DNA of 44,778 nt from an uncultured Ruminococcus sp. (GCA_947169885.1 CAMVRM010000024.1:1-44778), one strand, 5' to 3'. Counted from the first letter of the stretch, positions 1 through 7,041 are shown. Notes: generated by a model not told the origin, from the letters alone. Numbers and translations are program-made.

Positions 1-14
1 AGTAAGATAACATG

Positions 15-49
15 ACGGCTGTATCGGCAAAACGGTACAGCCGTTTTTT
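15..49 (+). terminator. Rho-independent terminator of an upstream gene
   Basis: A 9-bp stem (ACGGCTGTA at 15-23 pairing with TACAGCCGT at 36-44) is followed by a run of six T. It should end transcription of a plus-strand gene that lies left of the window. Confidence 0.8.
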
Positions 50-66
50 AGAACCGTAAGGACATG

Positions 67-112
67 AAAAAAACTCCCCCGAACGTTTTTGGCATACGGA
101 GGAGTTTTCTTT
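67..112 (-). terminator. Terminator of the leucine-rich-repeat gene
   Basis: AAAACTCC (70-77) pairs with GGAGTTTT (101-108). Read on the minus strand the stem is followed by a T run. It sits 25 bp beyond the stop codon of the minus-strand surface-protein gene. Confidence 0.65.
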
Positions 113-136
113 ATGTGGCAGGTAGGTTATTTGACT

Positions 137-1399
137 TTACTTAACTGTTACAGTTACAGCATTCTTGACGGACTCGGCAACGGTCCATTCGCCGTTTATC
201 TTAACGCCGAGGGCTACCTGATAGCTCTTGCCGGGGGTAAGGTTCTTAGGCGTGGTGTAGCTGAGAGTGGAAGCAGGGAGTGTTGTCTGAACTCTCCACT
301 TGCCTGCAAGCTTAACAGCAATGCCGTAGTTTGTAGCACCCGAGATCTTGTCCCATGAGAATCTGATCTGGTGATACTGACTGTTGTACTCTATCTTCGA
401 GAACTTAGGGCTTACAGTCGGCTGGGGGTCGGGAGTGGAGTGGCTCTCGTCATAGACCATGTTAGCGTTGTTGAGGAATGTGCAGGAGGGCTTGTCAACG
501 CTGTCCCACTTGCTCTTGCTGCCATAGAATGTTATTGTAGCGGAACTGTTTGTGTCAAGAAAAGCATACTGCTCGATAGTGGTGAGGCTGCCCGAGATTT
601 TGAGAGTATTGAGTGCAGGGCAGTCGCCGAATGACATATTGCATATCTTAGTGACGGAGGGCAGTTCTGCCGATCTGAGGTTGCTGCACATATAGAAAGT
701 GTTGTCGCAAAGTTCGGTAACACCTGTTGGGAAAACTACCGAATTGATGTTTGTGTTTCCGCAGAAAGAACCGGGGGAAACATACTTTACATCAGAGGGG
801 ATAGTTACATTGCCCGAAGCAGCCGAACCGTCTATAAGACAGCCGTTTACGATGACAAGACCATTCTGAGCAGTCAGAGACTTGCGCCATGGGGTCGAAT
901 CAAAGCATTTTTCGTGTATCTTGACGAGTTTGCTGGGGAACTCAACTGTGCTGAGGTTCGAGCAGTACTCAAAAGCGTGCATTTCGATCGTGTCAAGGTT
1001 TTTAGGGAACTTTACGGATGTAAGACCCTTGCAGAATCCGAAAGAGTAATAACCGATAGTCTTGATAGTGTCGGGGAAAGTGATGTTTGTAAGATTGCTC
1101 TTGAACTGCATAGCATATCTTGCAACAGCTGTAACAGGAGTGCCGTTTACCGATGAGGGGATAACGAGCGAAGCGGTGCTGTCATTGCAGTCCTTTATCT
1201 CAGCGTGGTCGGAATATACCGCAAAAGTCATGCCGTTCTGTTCAACGGTGGTGTAGTTCATGTCGGTGTCTTCATACGCATAAGCGGTGAGCGAAGCAGC
1301 CGACTGTCCGCCCTGCATAACAGGTGCGGAAACTGCCGCTAACATTACAGCAGCGGTGAGCGCTGCGGCTTTCATCATGGTTCTTTTTGCACTTATCAT
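137..1399 (-). CDS. Secreted BspA-like leucine-rich-repeat protein with C-terminal fibronectin type III domain
   Basis: A 420-residue exported protein. Residues 1 to about 39 form a signal peptide (basic MISAKRT, then an Ala-rich hydrophobic core). Residues about 60-300 hold repeats of the LRR_5/BspA type, with recurrent patterns such as LTNITFPDTIKTIGYYSF. The last 85 or so residues, starting near KFSKIEYN, resemble a fibronectin type III domain. Proteins of this class sit on the cell surface or are released and usually bind other proteins or polysaccharides; the ligand cannot be told. I see no LPXTG motif, dockerin or other anchor. I chose the ATG at 1399 because GGGAGGA lies 8 bases upstream and the signal peptide follows directly; an in-frame ATG 27 codons upstream gives an unlikely leader. 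It appears to be a single-gene unit with its own promoter and terminator. Confidence 0.85.
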   Translation of the reverse strand: MISAKRTMMKAAALTAAVMLAAVSAPVMQGGQSAASLTAYAYEDTDMNYTTVEQNGMTFAVYSDHAEIKDCNDSTASLVIPSSVNGTPVTAVARYAMQFKSNLTNITFPDTIKTIGYYSFGFCKGLTSVKFPKNLDTIEMHAFEYCSNLSTVEFPSKLVKIHEKCFDSTPWRKSLTAQNGLVIVNGCLIDGSAASGNVTIPSDVKYVSPGSFCGNTNINSVVFPTGVTELCDNTFYMCSNLRSAELPSVTKICNMSFGDCPALNTLKISGSLTTIEQYAFLDTNSSATITFYGSKSKWDSVDKPSCTFLNNANMVYDESHSTPDPQPTVSPKFSKIEYNSQYHQIRFSWDKISGATNYGIAVKLAGKWRVQTTLPASTLSYTTPKNLTPGKSYQVALGVKINGEWTVAESVKNAVTVTVK

Positions 1400-1493
1400 T
1401 TTTATGTCCTCCCATTCATTCTTATGAAACTGTACAATTCGGATAACAGTTTTAGCACTGTTTGAAAAAAACTGTTTCATCCGCCATATTCAT

Positions 1494-1522
1494 ATTATAC
1501 CATATGTTAAATCATTATTCTT
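1494..1522 (-). promoter_or_regulatory. Promoter of the leucine-rich-repeat gene
   Basis: On the minus strand a TATAAT box (1494-1499) is preceded by TGG, an extended -10 element. The -35 region is weak. It lies about 95 bp upstream of the chosen start. Confidence 0.55.
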
Positions 1523-1649
1523 AAAGATAGTGTGAATGGTATTGTAATTTTTTTTACTTTTTAAAGATATTAGCTTTTTTTACAGGGGCTTGATAAATAG
1601 TATGATATGTGCTATACTTATCTTATCAAATAATAAAGGGGAGTTCTGC

Positions 1650-2462
1650 ATGAAAAAGAAAAAGCTTGCGGCATTTTGCACTGCGGCTGTAATGGTGATG
1701 AGCTTGTTATGCGGCTGCGGAAATAAAACCGCCGAAACGGAAACAGATACTGAAAAGCCGAAGAATGCTATCGGCATAATCGGCGCTATGGACGTTGAGG
1801 TAAGTTCACTCAAAGAAGCCGCCGACATAACAAACACCTCAACAGTTGCCGACATGGAGTTCTGCGAGGGGACGCTTGAAGGGAAAAATGTTGTTATCGT
1901 TAAATGCGGCATGGGAAAGGTAAACGCAGGCATCTGCGCCAACACGCTCATCAATGATTACGGCTGTACGAGCATTATAAACACGGGTGTTGCAGGCTCG
2001 CTCGACAATGACATCGACATCGGAGATATTGTGGTGTCGGTCGATGCGGTCCAGCATGACTTTGATGTGTCGCCGATAGGCTTTGAAAAAGGCGAGATAC
2101 CCTATACGGGTCTGTATGCTTTTCCTGCCGATGAGGGACTGCGTGCGGCGGCGGTCAGTGCGGTGAAAGAGTCCGCTCCCGAAAGAAAGGTCTTTGAGGG
2201 GAGAATATGCTCGGGCGACCAGTTCATCAACACCAAGGAACAAAAAGACAGGATAATCGGCGATTACGGCGGTATGTGCTGCGAAATGGAGAGCGGTGCA
2301 GTTGCGCAGGCGTGCTTTCTCAATGACACGCCGTTTGTTGCGATACGTGCTATCTCGGATAAGCCGGATGAAACGGAGTTTGTTGACTACAAAGTGTTTG
2401 AAGCGCAGGCGGCAAAGGACTGTGCGCAGATCGTCCGCTATATGGTAAAGAATATCGGATAA
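1650..2462 (+). CDS. MTA/SAH nucleosidase with lipoprotein signal peptide
   Basis: A 270-residue member of the 5'-methylthioadenosine/S-adenosylhomocysteine nucleosidase (MtnN/Pfs) family, which removes adenine from MTA, SAH and related nucleosides. The start of the enzyme (IGIIGAMDVEV, residues 41-51) matches the family. Its three catalytic acids are in place: Glu50 (equivalent to E. coli Glu12), Glu214 in CEMES (Glu174) and Asp237 in RAISD (Asp197). What is odd is the N-terminus: MKKKK, a hydrophobic core and SLLCGC form a lipobox with Cys23 as the likely lipidated residue, followed by a polar Thr/Glu linker. The enzyme is therefore predicted to be anchored outside the membrane, whereas the family is normally cytoplasmic. 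ATG 1650 is chosen because AAGGGGAG precedes it; an upstream in-frame ATG would spoil the signal peptide. Monocistronic. Confidence 0.9.
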   Translation: MKKKKLAAFCTAAVMVMSLLCGCGNKTAETETDTEKPKNAIGIIGAMDVEVSSLKEAADITNTSTVADMEFCEGTLEGKNVVIVKCGMGKVNAGICANTLINDYGCTSIINTGVAGSLDNDIDIGDIVVSVDAVQHDFDVSPIGFEKGEIPYTGLYAFPADEGLRAAAVSAVKESAPERKVFEGRICSGDQFINTKEQKDRIIGDYGGMCCEMESGAVAQACFLNDTPFVAIRAISDKPDETEFVDYKVFEAQAAKDCAQIVRYMVKNIG

Positions 2463-2466
2463 AATC

Positions 2467-2516
2467 AACCCCCGCGAAGTTCGTTTTTGAACTCCGAGGG
2501 GGTTCGTTTTTATTTT
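2467..2516 (+). terminator. Convergent terminator between the nucleosidase and STAS-kinase genes
   Basis: AACCCCC (2467-2473) pairs with GGGGGTT (2498-2504), with an inner GAAGTTC/GAACT stem, then a T-rich tract. The minus strand also ends in T-rich sequence, so it can serve both convergent genes; it runs into the last codons of the minus-strand gene. Confidence 0.85.
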
Positions 2517-3703
2517 GCGTTGAGCAGATATTTGATCGTGTCTTTCTGAGGTATAAGAACTCCACGGATAATATTGTCAACTATACTCGGCATTTTTCTG
2601 CGTGCAGTCTCGTTCACGGCGGCATAAGCACCAATGACTGTGCCGATGTTGAGTGCGCAGAACAGTCCCTGCATTTTCATGTATTCGCCAAGTTTTGCAG
2701 GATCGGAAAGCCCTGAGTACGCCGCAAAGAACGCCTGACCAAGCTTTGCGGATAGCGGTGCAGGCAAGCCCATGTTCTGCTCGCAGGCTTCGGGGGTATT
2801 CTGTGCAGCCGAAACAAGATCCCTGAAGATCGCACCATTGTCAAGGCAGGCAGGACCGCAGCAAACTTCCGTCATGTCGATGAACATAAGTTCACCGTCC
2901 TTTATCATGATGTTGCCCGAGTGAGGGTCTCCGTGGATAAGCGTGTCAGTCTCGGGTATGCTGTCAATGATCTCCTGCATAACGGCAAACTCGTCCTCGG
3001 TAAGCCATTCTCTGAGTGCCTGAGATCTCTGCTTGTAGCTGTCACGCGCCTGTCTGAACTTTCCTGCGGGAACGTGGATATTCTGAAAATCCTTGATAAA
3101 TGCGGCATATTTCTTAGCGAACTCACCGATCCTTTCAGGCTCTTCAACAACAGCTTTCGAGAGGGTCACAGAGTCGATCATCTCATACACTATTCCGTAA
3201 TAGTCGCCGCACTTGACGGTATCGAAAGATATAGCTGTCGGCACGCCTGCCACGAATGCCGCCTTTGCAGCATCAAGTTCCTCCTTGACGTAGCTGAGAG
3301 GTATAATGCCGTTGTTGCAGAACACTTTGACGATCGTTTCATCGTTGATGCGGTAGATCTTGCCCTGACCGCCTGCTGCTATCTGTTCGCAGCCCGAAAT
3401 ATCCAGTCGGCGCATTGCACGGCTGACTTCGAGCAGTTCGGTAAAGCCTGTTGTTTCAAGTATCTCGTAAATATCACGGGAAACGTTTATCATCGGGAGC
3501 GGCTTTTTGATGCTCTTTCTCAGCTTCATCAGCACACGCAGACCTGCACTTGATATGTATTCCAGATCTTCGGCATCTATAACAACGTTTGTCATATCGC
3601 CGACAGCTGCGAATATTTCTGCTTCTGTTGCGGCGGCGTTGTTGGTATCTATCCTGCCCTCGAGAAAGATCGTAAGTGTTCCGTTTTCGTTAAGTGTTTT
3701 CAT
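2510..3703 (-). CDS. STAS domain fused to an aminoglycoside phosphotransferase-like kinase
   Basis: A 397-residue two-domain protein. Residues 1 to about 98 are a STAS domain of the anti-sigma-factor-antagonist type; YISSAGLRVL (49-58) carries the Ser that is phosphorylated in SpoIIAA/RsbV proteins. Residues about 105-397 are a protein-kinase-like fold of the APH/choline-kinase type: glycine loop AAGGQGKIYRI (109-119), Lys126, catalytic loop HGDPHSGNIM (258-267) and metal-binding Asp276 in FIDMTE. Related proteins were grouped as a Fibrobacter paralogous family (TIGR02172, from memory). A plausible role is linking small-molecule or protein phosphorylation to partner switching, but neither substrate nor partner is known. 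Start fixed by AGGAGGT 8 bases upstream. Transcribed alone from a perfect promoter flanked by a 13-bp inverted repeat. Confidence 0.85.
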   Translation of the reverse strand: MKTLNENGTLTIFLEGRIDTNNAAATEAEIFAAVGDMTNVVIDAEDLEYISSAGLRVLMKLRKSIKKPLPMINVSRDIYEILETTGFTELLEVSRAMRRLDISGCEQIAAGGQGKIYRINDETIVKVFCNNGIIPLSYVKEELDAAKAAFVAGVPTAISFDTVKCGDYYGIVYEMIDSVTLSKAVVEEPERIGEFAKKYAAFIKDFQNIHVPAGKFRQARDSYKQRSQALREWLTEDEFAVMQEIIDSIPETDTLIHGDPHSGNIMIKDGELMFIDMTEVCCGPACLDNGAIFRDLVSAAQNTPEACEQNMGLPAPLSAKLGQAFFAAYSGLSDPAKLGEYMKMQGLFCALNIGTVIGAYAAVNETARRKMPSIVDNIIRGVLIPQKDTIKYLLNAK

Positions 3704-3717
3704 GGATAATGACCTCC

Positions 3718-3793
3718 TATAAGTATTATTGCATTAATATTATACAACAATCAAAGTAAAATGTCAATACTTTTTATAAAAATAATACTTATA
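3718..3793. repeat. 13-bp perfect inverted repeat flanking the STAS-kinase promoter
   Basis: TATAAGTATTATT at 3718-3730 and its exact reverse complement AATAATACTTATA at 3781-3793. One arm abuts the ribosome site, the other lies just upstream of the -35 box. A partial third copy (AATACTTTTTAT) begins at 3767. This layout suggests operator sites for a dimeric repressor. Confidence 0.65.
3739..3767 (-). promoter_or_regulatory. Sigma-A promoter of the STAS-kinase gene
   Basis: On the minus strand TTGACA (3762-3767) and TATAAT (3739-3744) are separated by exactly 17 bp, a consensus promoter. Confidence 0.9.
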
Positions 3794-3902
3794 AAATCAC
3801 ATAAAAATTAATAAAAATCCAATTGCTGGCATTTCAAACGACAAAATATATGTACTAACATTTAATATGCTGAAAACAAAGCAGGACTGCCGAACCTGCA
3901 AA

Positions 3903-3928
3903 CAGATAAGAGATAAGAGATAAGAAAT
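3903..3928 (+). repeat. Short GATAAGA heptad array
   Basis: AGATAAG-type heptads in tandem (about three and a half units) in an AT-rich gap. The surrounding 3794-3990 holds nothing else I can recognise. Confidence 0.7.
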
Positions 3929-3993
3929 ATTGAATATCGACATATCATCGTCTCTCTTTCAAGTAATATCATACTCAAAATTTATATATGCAG

Positions 3994-4029
3994 AAAAAAG
4001 CGCCTCATAGCAAAAGCTACGAAGCGCTT
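3994..4029 (-). terminator. Terminator of the tRNA-Gln pair
   Basis: An imperfect stem (arms 3998-4011 and 4016-4029, AAGCGC...GCGCTT) is followed on the minus strand by a T run, directly after the CTG-anticodon tRNA. Confidence 0.8.
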
Positions 4030-4032
4030 GGT

Positions 4033-4108
4033 TGGCTGCCGCAGAAGGATTCGAACCTACGGAATGGCGGAGTCAGAGTCCGCTGCCTTACCACTTGGCG
4101 ATGCGGCA
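4033..4108 (-). tRNA. tRNA-Gln (anticodon CTG)
   Basis: Cloverleaf with acceptor stem TGCCGCA/TGCGGCA, anticodon loop CTCTGAC (CTG reads CAG), T-loop GGTTCGAATCC and an encoded CCA end. 76 nt. Second gene of a two-tRNA unit. Confidence 0.95.
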
Positions 4109-4137
4109 TTATATATAATGCTATTCGCTGAATTTCT

Positions 4138-4212
4138 TGGTTGGGATAACTGGATTCGAACCAGCGAGTGAGGGAGTCAAAGTCCCTTGCCTTACCCCTT
4201 GGCTATATCCCA
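4138..4212 (-). tRNA. tRNA-Gln (anticodon TTG)
   Basis: Acceptor stem TGGGATA/TATCCCA, anticodon loop CTTTGAC (TTG reads CAA), T-loop TTCGAATCC and encoded CCA. 75 nt. Lies 29 bp upstream of the other tRNA-Gln and shares its promoter. Confidence 0.95.
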
Positions 4213-4240
4213 GTGTATCTCTCATCGATTCAGCTTAATC

Positions 4241-4269
4241 ATTATAGCACATAAATTCGGGTTCGTCAA
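4241..4269 (-). promoter_or_regulatory. Promoter of the tRNA-Gln pair
   Basis: Minus-strand TTGACG (4264-4269), 17-bp spacer and TATAAT (4241-4246), ending about 28 bp before the tRNA. Confidence 0.9.
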
Positions 4270-4359
4270 GGGGGTAAATGCAGGATTTACAAAAAGTTCA
4301 TAATTAACCAAGTTGGAAGTATTTGCTATATCTAAATTGTAAAAAAATATGGTATTGTG

Positions 4360-4388
4360 TTGACTTTTTGTGATTTTTGTGATATAAT
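4360..4388 (+). promoter_or_regulatory. Promoter of mscL
   Basis: TTGACT (4360-4365), 17-bp spacer, TATAAT (4383-4388). Confidence 0.85.
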
Positions 4389-4458
4389 CAGCTATGTAAG
4401 GCGGCAGGGAGAAAGCCGTCAGTTCAATTTTTTTTATGTGGAAGGACGTGCTTTTATC

Positions 4459-4920
4459 ATGTTTAAGAAGTTCATGACAGAATTCAAGGAGTTTGCATTA
4501 AAAGGCAACGTAATGGATATGGCAATAGGTGTTATCATCGGTGCTGCTTTCGGTAATATCGTTACCTCGCTCACCGATAACTTCATTAATCCCCTTATCG
4601 CAGTTGTAACGGGCGGTGCTAAGAAAGACGAGAACGGCGTTATGCAGGTTGTCGGCGGTTCGTTCAAGATCAACGGTGTTTCGTTCAACTACGGTTCGTT
4701 TATTTCTGCTGTTATCAACTTCATTGTTATCGCTCTTATCCTGTTCATCATGCTCAAAGCTGTGAACACCGCTATGGAAAAGGCTGCTGCTCTCGCTAAG
4801 AAAGAGGAGGAAGAAACTGCTCCCACTACTAAGGAGTGTCCCTTCTGCTTCACCGAGATCAACGTTGCTGCTACCAGATGCCCTCACTGCACATCTGAAC
4901 TCGAAAAGATCAAGGTATAA
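4459..4920 (+). CDS. mscL: Large-conductance mechanosensitive channel MscL with C-terminal zinc ribbon
   Basis: A 153-residue membrane protein that opens a wide pore under membrane tension and releases solutes during osmotic downshock. The N-terminal amphipathic segment (MFKKFMTEFKEFALKGNVMD), TM1 (about 20-45, DMAIGVIIGAAFGNIV) and TM2 (about 80-103) match the MscL family. Beyond the usual cytoplasmic helix there is an added zinc-ribbon-like tail with CPFC (127-130) and CPHC (141-144), making it longer than the 136-residue E. coli protein. ATG 4459 is chosen because family homology begins there; GGAAGGA lies about 12 bases upstream, a slightly long spacing. Own promoter and terminator, so monocistronic. 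Confidence 0.92.
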   Translation: MFKKFMTEFKEFALKGNVMDMAIGVIIGAAFGNIVTSLTDNFINPLIAVVTGGAKKDENGVMQVVGGSFKINGVSFNYGSFISAVINFIVIALILFIMLKAVNTAMEKAAALAKKEEEETAPTTKECPFCFTEINVAATRCPHCTSELEKIKV

Positions 4921-4950
4921 AAGCTATACATATCTTATAAGAACATCACG

Positions 4951-4985
4951 GCGCTTGTCTTTTAGAAAAAGGCAGGCGCTTTTTT
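4951..4985 (+). terminator. Terminator of mscL
   Basis: Stem formed by GCGCTTGTCTTTT and AAAAAGGCAGGCGC with a small loop, followed by six T. Confidence 0.85.
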
Positions 4986-5066
4986 GTATGCAGTTTTTTC
5001 GGTGTGTGAAGTTTAAGCTTCAAACGGCTGTCGTTTTGTTGCAAAAGCGACAGAATGCACAAACAT

Positions 5067-5100
5067 TGGATATTGAAACGCCGGGCGATATGTGTTATCA
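5067..5100 (+). promoter_or_regulatory. Promoter of the 70-residue membrane protein gene
   Basis: TTGAAA, a 17-bp spacer and TATCAT. Both hexamers, the spacer length and the surrounding ATTGRATATTGAAAC sequence recur upstream of the related gene at 5776. Confidence 0.7.
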
Positions 5101-5154
5101 TAATATCAGAACAAGGAACACCACAAATACGTCAAGCCTGAAAGGAGCAGCATT

Positions 5155-5370
5155 ATGGAACACACATCAAACAACGAAAAAGAGATCATCATAAAGAAGA
5201 ATTTATTCACGGACAAGGATTTTTCAGCGGCGATAATTGCGGCAATAGCTGCGGTAATGCTTGCGGCAGGCTTGGCTGTTACGGCGGCGGCTGTTTCAGA
5301 TGATGACGTTACAGCAAAGCAGGCTTGCGGCTCGTCCGAAAACAGTACCGTGATAATAGAAACGTTATAA
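5155..5370 (+). CDS. Small single-pass membrane protein, unknown function
   Basis: A 71-residue protein with a charged, Asn-rich N-terminus, one Ala-rich transmembrane helix (about residues 24-47) and a short polar tail. AAAGGAG sits 7 bases before the ATG. I do not recognise a family. Its N-terminus and membrane helix resemble those of the larger protein encoded at 5776 (both end the helix in AxVS), and their promoters are nearly the same, so the two may be diverged duplicates, this one lacking the stalk and outer domain. The stop codon abuts a foldback element that separates the gene from its terminator. Confidence 0.7.
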   Translation: MEHTSNNEKEIIIKKNLFTDKDFSAAIIAAIAAVMLAAGLAVTAAAVSDDDVTAKQACGSSENSTVIIETL

Positions 5371-5532
5371 GAACCTGTCTTCACAAGACTCTGTACGTGT
5401 CTTTTCAACGATATTCAGTCGCTTTCTGCGTTGAAAAACCTTGCAGTGCGACAGCACAACTGCGGTTTTTCGCCTTGAAATCGACTAAATCTCGCTGAAA
5501 ATCCACGCACATTTCTTGTGAAGACAGGTTCT
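5370..5532. mobile_element. Foldback (MITE-like) element with 19-bp perfect terminal inverted repeats
   Basis: AGAACCTGTCTTCACAAGA (5370-5388) is the exact reverse complement of 5514-5532. The interior also folds: the left arm to about 5448 and the right arm from about 5458 match almost throughout (for example GAAAAACC with GGTTTTTC), leaving a small central loop near GCGACAGCACA. No coding capacity. Taking GAACC...GGTTC as the ends, a TAA flanks both sides (5368-5370 and 5532-5534), as a 3-bp target duplication would. Removing it joins the stop codon of the small gene directly to the terminator at 5540. No transposase in the window shares its ends. It fills most of the 405-bp gap before the next gene. 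Confidence 0.7.
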
Positions 5533-5539
5533 AAATTTT

Positions 5540-5578
5540 GCGCTCGGCTTCATGGGAGGGAAGTCGGGCGCTATTTTT
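5540..5578 (+). terminator. Terminator of the 71-residue membrane protein gene
   Basis: GCGCTCGGCTTC (5540-5551) pairs with GAAGTCGGGCGC (5560-5571), then a T-rich tract. It is displaced from its gene by the foldback element. Confidence 0.75.
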
Positions 5579-5682
5579 GTTTATGCGGTCGATTTGTTAC
5601 AATTTTGATACATTTGTTGAATAAGCTACACTGTGTTGAATAGTTGTTGTTTAAGCTACTTTATGCCTGAACATTGAATATT

Positions 5683-5715
5683 GAAACCGTTTGAAATACG
5701 TGGTATCATATAATC
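5683..5715 (+). promoter_or_regulatory. Promoter of the stalked membrane protein gene
   Basis: TTGAAA, 17-bp spacer, TATCAT, the same arrangement and flanks as upstream of the gene at 5155. Confidence 0.7.
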
Positions 5716-5775
5716 ACAGCAAGGGAAACAAACCCGAAAGCAAAAAACATATTGAAAATAAAAGGAGTAATCATC

Positions 5776-6759
5776 ATGAAAAACACAGTTAACAACAAGG
5801 ACGCATTCGTAAAGGCACAGAACACTGAGGCAGTTGCATATGAGAAGAAGCCGGGCGGCTGGAATACTGCGGCAACTATATCTGCGGCAGTAGTTGCAGT
5901 TACAATAGCAGCAGGCATCGCACTTATGGCGGCTGTCGTATCGCCTGCGAAGAGTGAGATCAAGAGGACACAGCTTCCTGCGGCATCTGTTCAGACCCCT
6001 GTTCCCGAAGCCGCCGCAAAGACCGCTGAGTTCGCCGAGGCAGAAGCACCTGAGCAGGAGAACTTGACCGCTGAGACTTCTGATACTGCAAAGACCGCAA
6101 AGACCACCGAAACTGAGGATCAGGCAGTACCTGTTATCATCTATCAGCAAGCACCCGTACAGCAGCAGGCACCGATCATCGTTGAGCGTCAGACACCTGC
6201 CGCAAAGGTACAGCAGGAAGAAGCACCCGTTCAGCAGACCACACCTGTTGTTACCGAACAGGCTCCCGTTGTTCAGCAGGCTGCACCCGTTGTTACCGAA
6301 CAGACACCGGCAGTTCAGCAGACTGCACCCGTTGTACAGGAACAGACCACAGCCGCACAGCAGACAGGCACTCCTTACATTCCGCAGGGCGAGATCAACG
6401 ACTGGAAGATCCACAAGGCTTCTGACGGTTTCCCGATAGGCACATATTTCGGCAAGGTCAACGGTCAGGCTACCCTTAACGTTGTTAAGCTTGACGATGC
6501 TAACTACAAGATCACCGTTACTGTTCCGAACGCTGACGGCAGCGACTACATCTACAACATCAATGCAGTTGCGAACGGTTCTAAGATGTTCTACACGAAC
6601 GCTTCAAAGACCGCAGTAGTATACGATGCGTGGGGCAACGTTTCCGACAGCTGGACAGTCGACAACGGACACAAGGGCACATTCGACGCTTCCGATGCAG
6701 GCTACACATGGGCAGACAGCGAGGGCACAACTATCTTCGTCCCCTGGATCGGATTCTAA
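5776..6759 (+). CDS. Single-pass membrane protein with Pro/Gln/Thr-rich stalk and unknown outer domain
   Basis: A 327-residue protein I cannot assign to a family. Order: short cytoplasmic N-terminus (about 1-30), one Ala/Val-rich transmembrane helix (about 31-56), an acidic Ala/Glu-rich segment (60-125), a low-complexity stalk (about 125-205) built from variants of APVVTEQ and APVVQQ, and a C-terminal domain of about 120 residues rich in Tyr, Asn, Asp and Trp that ends in IFVPWIGF. The likely topology places stalk and domain outside the membrane, able to span the cell wall. AAAGGAG lies 8 bases before ATG 5776. It is related at the N-terminus and promoter to the gene at 5155. Its 3' untranslated region carries the long GATAAGA array. 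Confidence 0.75.
   Translation: MKNTVNNKDAFVKAQNTEAVAYEKKPGGWNTAATISAAVVAVTIAAGIALMAAVVSPAKSEIKRTQLPAASVQTPVPEAAAKTAEFAEAEAPEQENLTAETSDTAKTAKTTETEDQAVPVIIYQQAPVQQQAPIIVERQTPAAKVQQEEAPVQQTTPVVTEQAPVVQQAAPVVTEQTPAVQQTAPVVQEQTTAAQQTGTPYIPQGEINDWKIHKASDGFPIGTYFGKVNGQATLNVVKLDDANYKITVTVPNADGSDYIYNINAVANGSKMFYTNASKTAVVYDAWGNVSDSWTVDNGHKGTFDASDAGYTWADSEGTTIFVPWIGF
6127..6372 (+). repeat. Degenerate coding repeats of the stalk
   Basis: Imperfect in-frame repeats such as CCCGTTGTTACCGAACAG and GTTCAGCAGRCTGCACCC encode the APVV(T/Q)EQ stalk units; such arrays often vary in copy number. Confidence 0.7.
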
Positions 6760-6762
6760 AAT

Positions 6763-6979
6763 CAGATAATAGACGAAAGATGATAGATAAGAAATAAGAG
6801 ATAAGAAATAAGAAATAAGAGATAAGAGATAAAAGATAAGAGATAAAAGATAAGAGATAAGAGATAAGAAATAAAAGATAAGAGATATTATTTAGGAGAT
6901 GATAGATATGAGATAAGAAATAAGAGATAAGAGATATTATTTAGGAGATGATAGATATGAGATAAAAAGTGAAATAAGC
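6763..6979 (+). repeat. Long GATAAGA heptad array with an internal 35-bp direct repeat
   Basis: About 200 bp made mostly of AGATAAG/AAATAAG heptads. Within it a 35-bp block (6882-6916) recurs exactly at 6931-6965, a 49-bp period. It lies in the 3' untranslated region of the stalk gene, before the terminator. Confidence 0.9.
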
Positions 6980-6985
6980 AGTTTA

Positions 6986-7041
6986 AATCGGCATTGTGGT
7001 GTATCTTGAAAGAGATCGGATGACCATAGTGCCGATTTTTT
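6986..7041 (+). terminator. Terminator of the stalked membrane protein gene
   Basis: AATCGGCATTGTGGT pairs with ACCATAGTGCCGATT (7022-7036), followed by six T. The AATCGGCAT/TGCCGATT base recurs in the two large intergenic repeats. Confidence 0.85.

Noticed and set aside
6763-6979. Tandem repeats that might suggest a CRISPR array
   Set aside because: The units are simple heptads without unique spacers, and no cas genes lie nearby.
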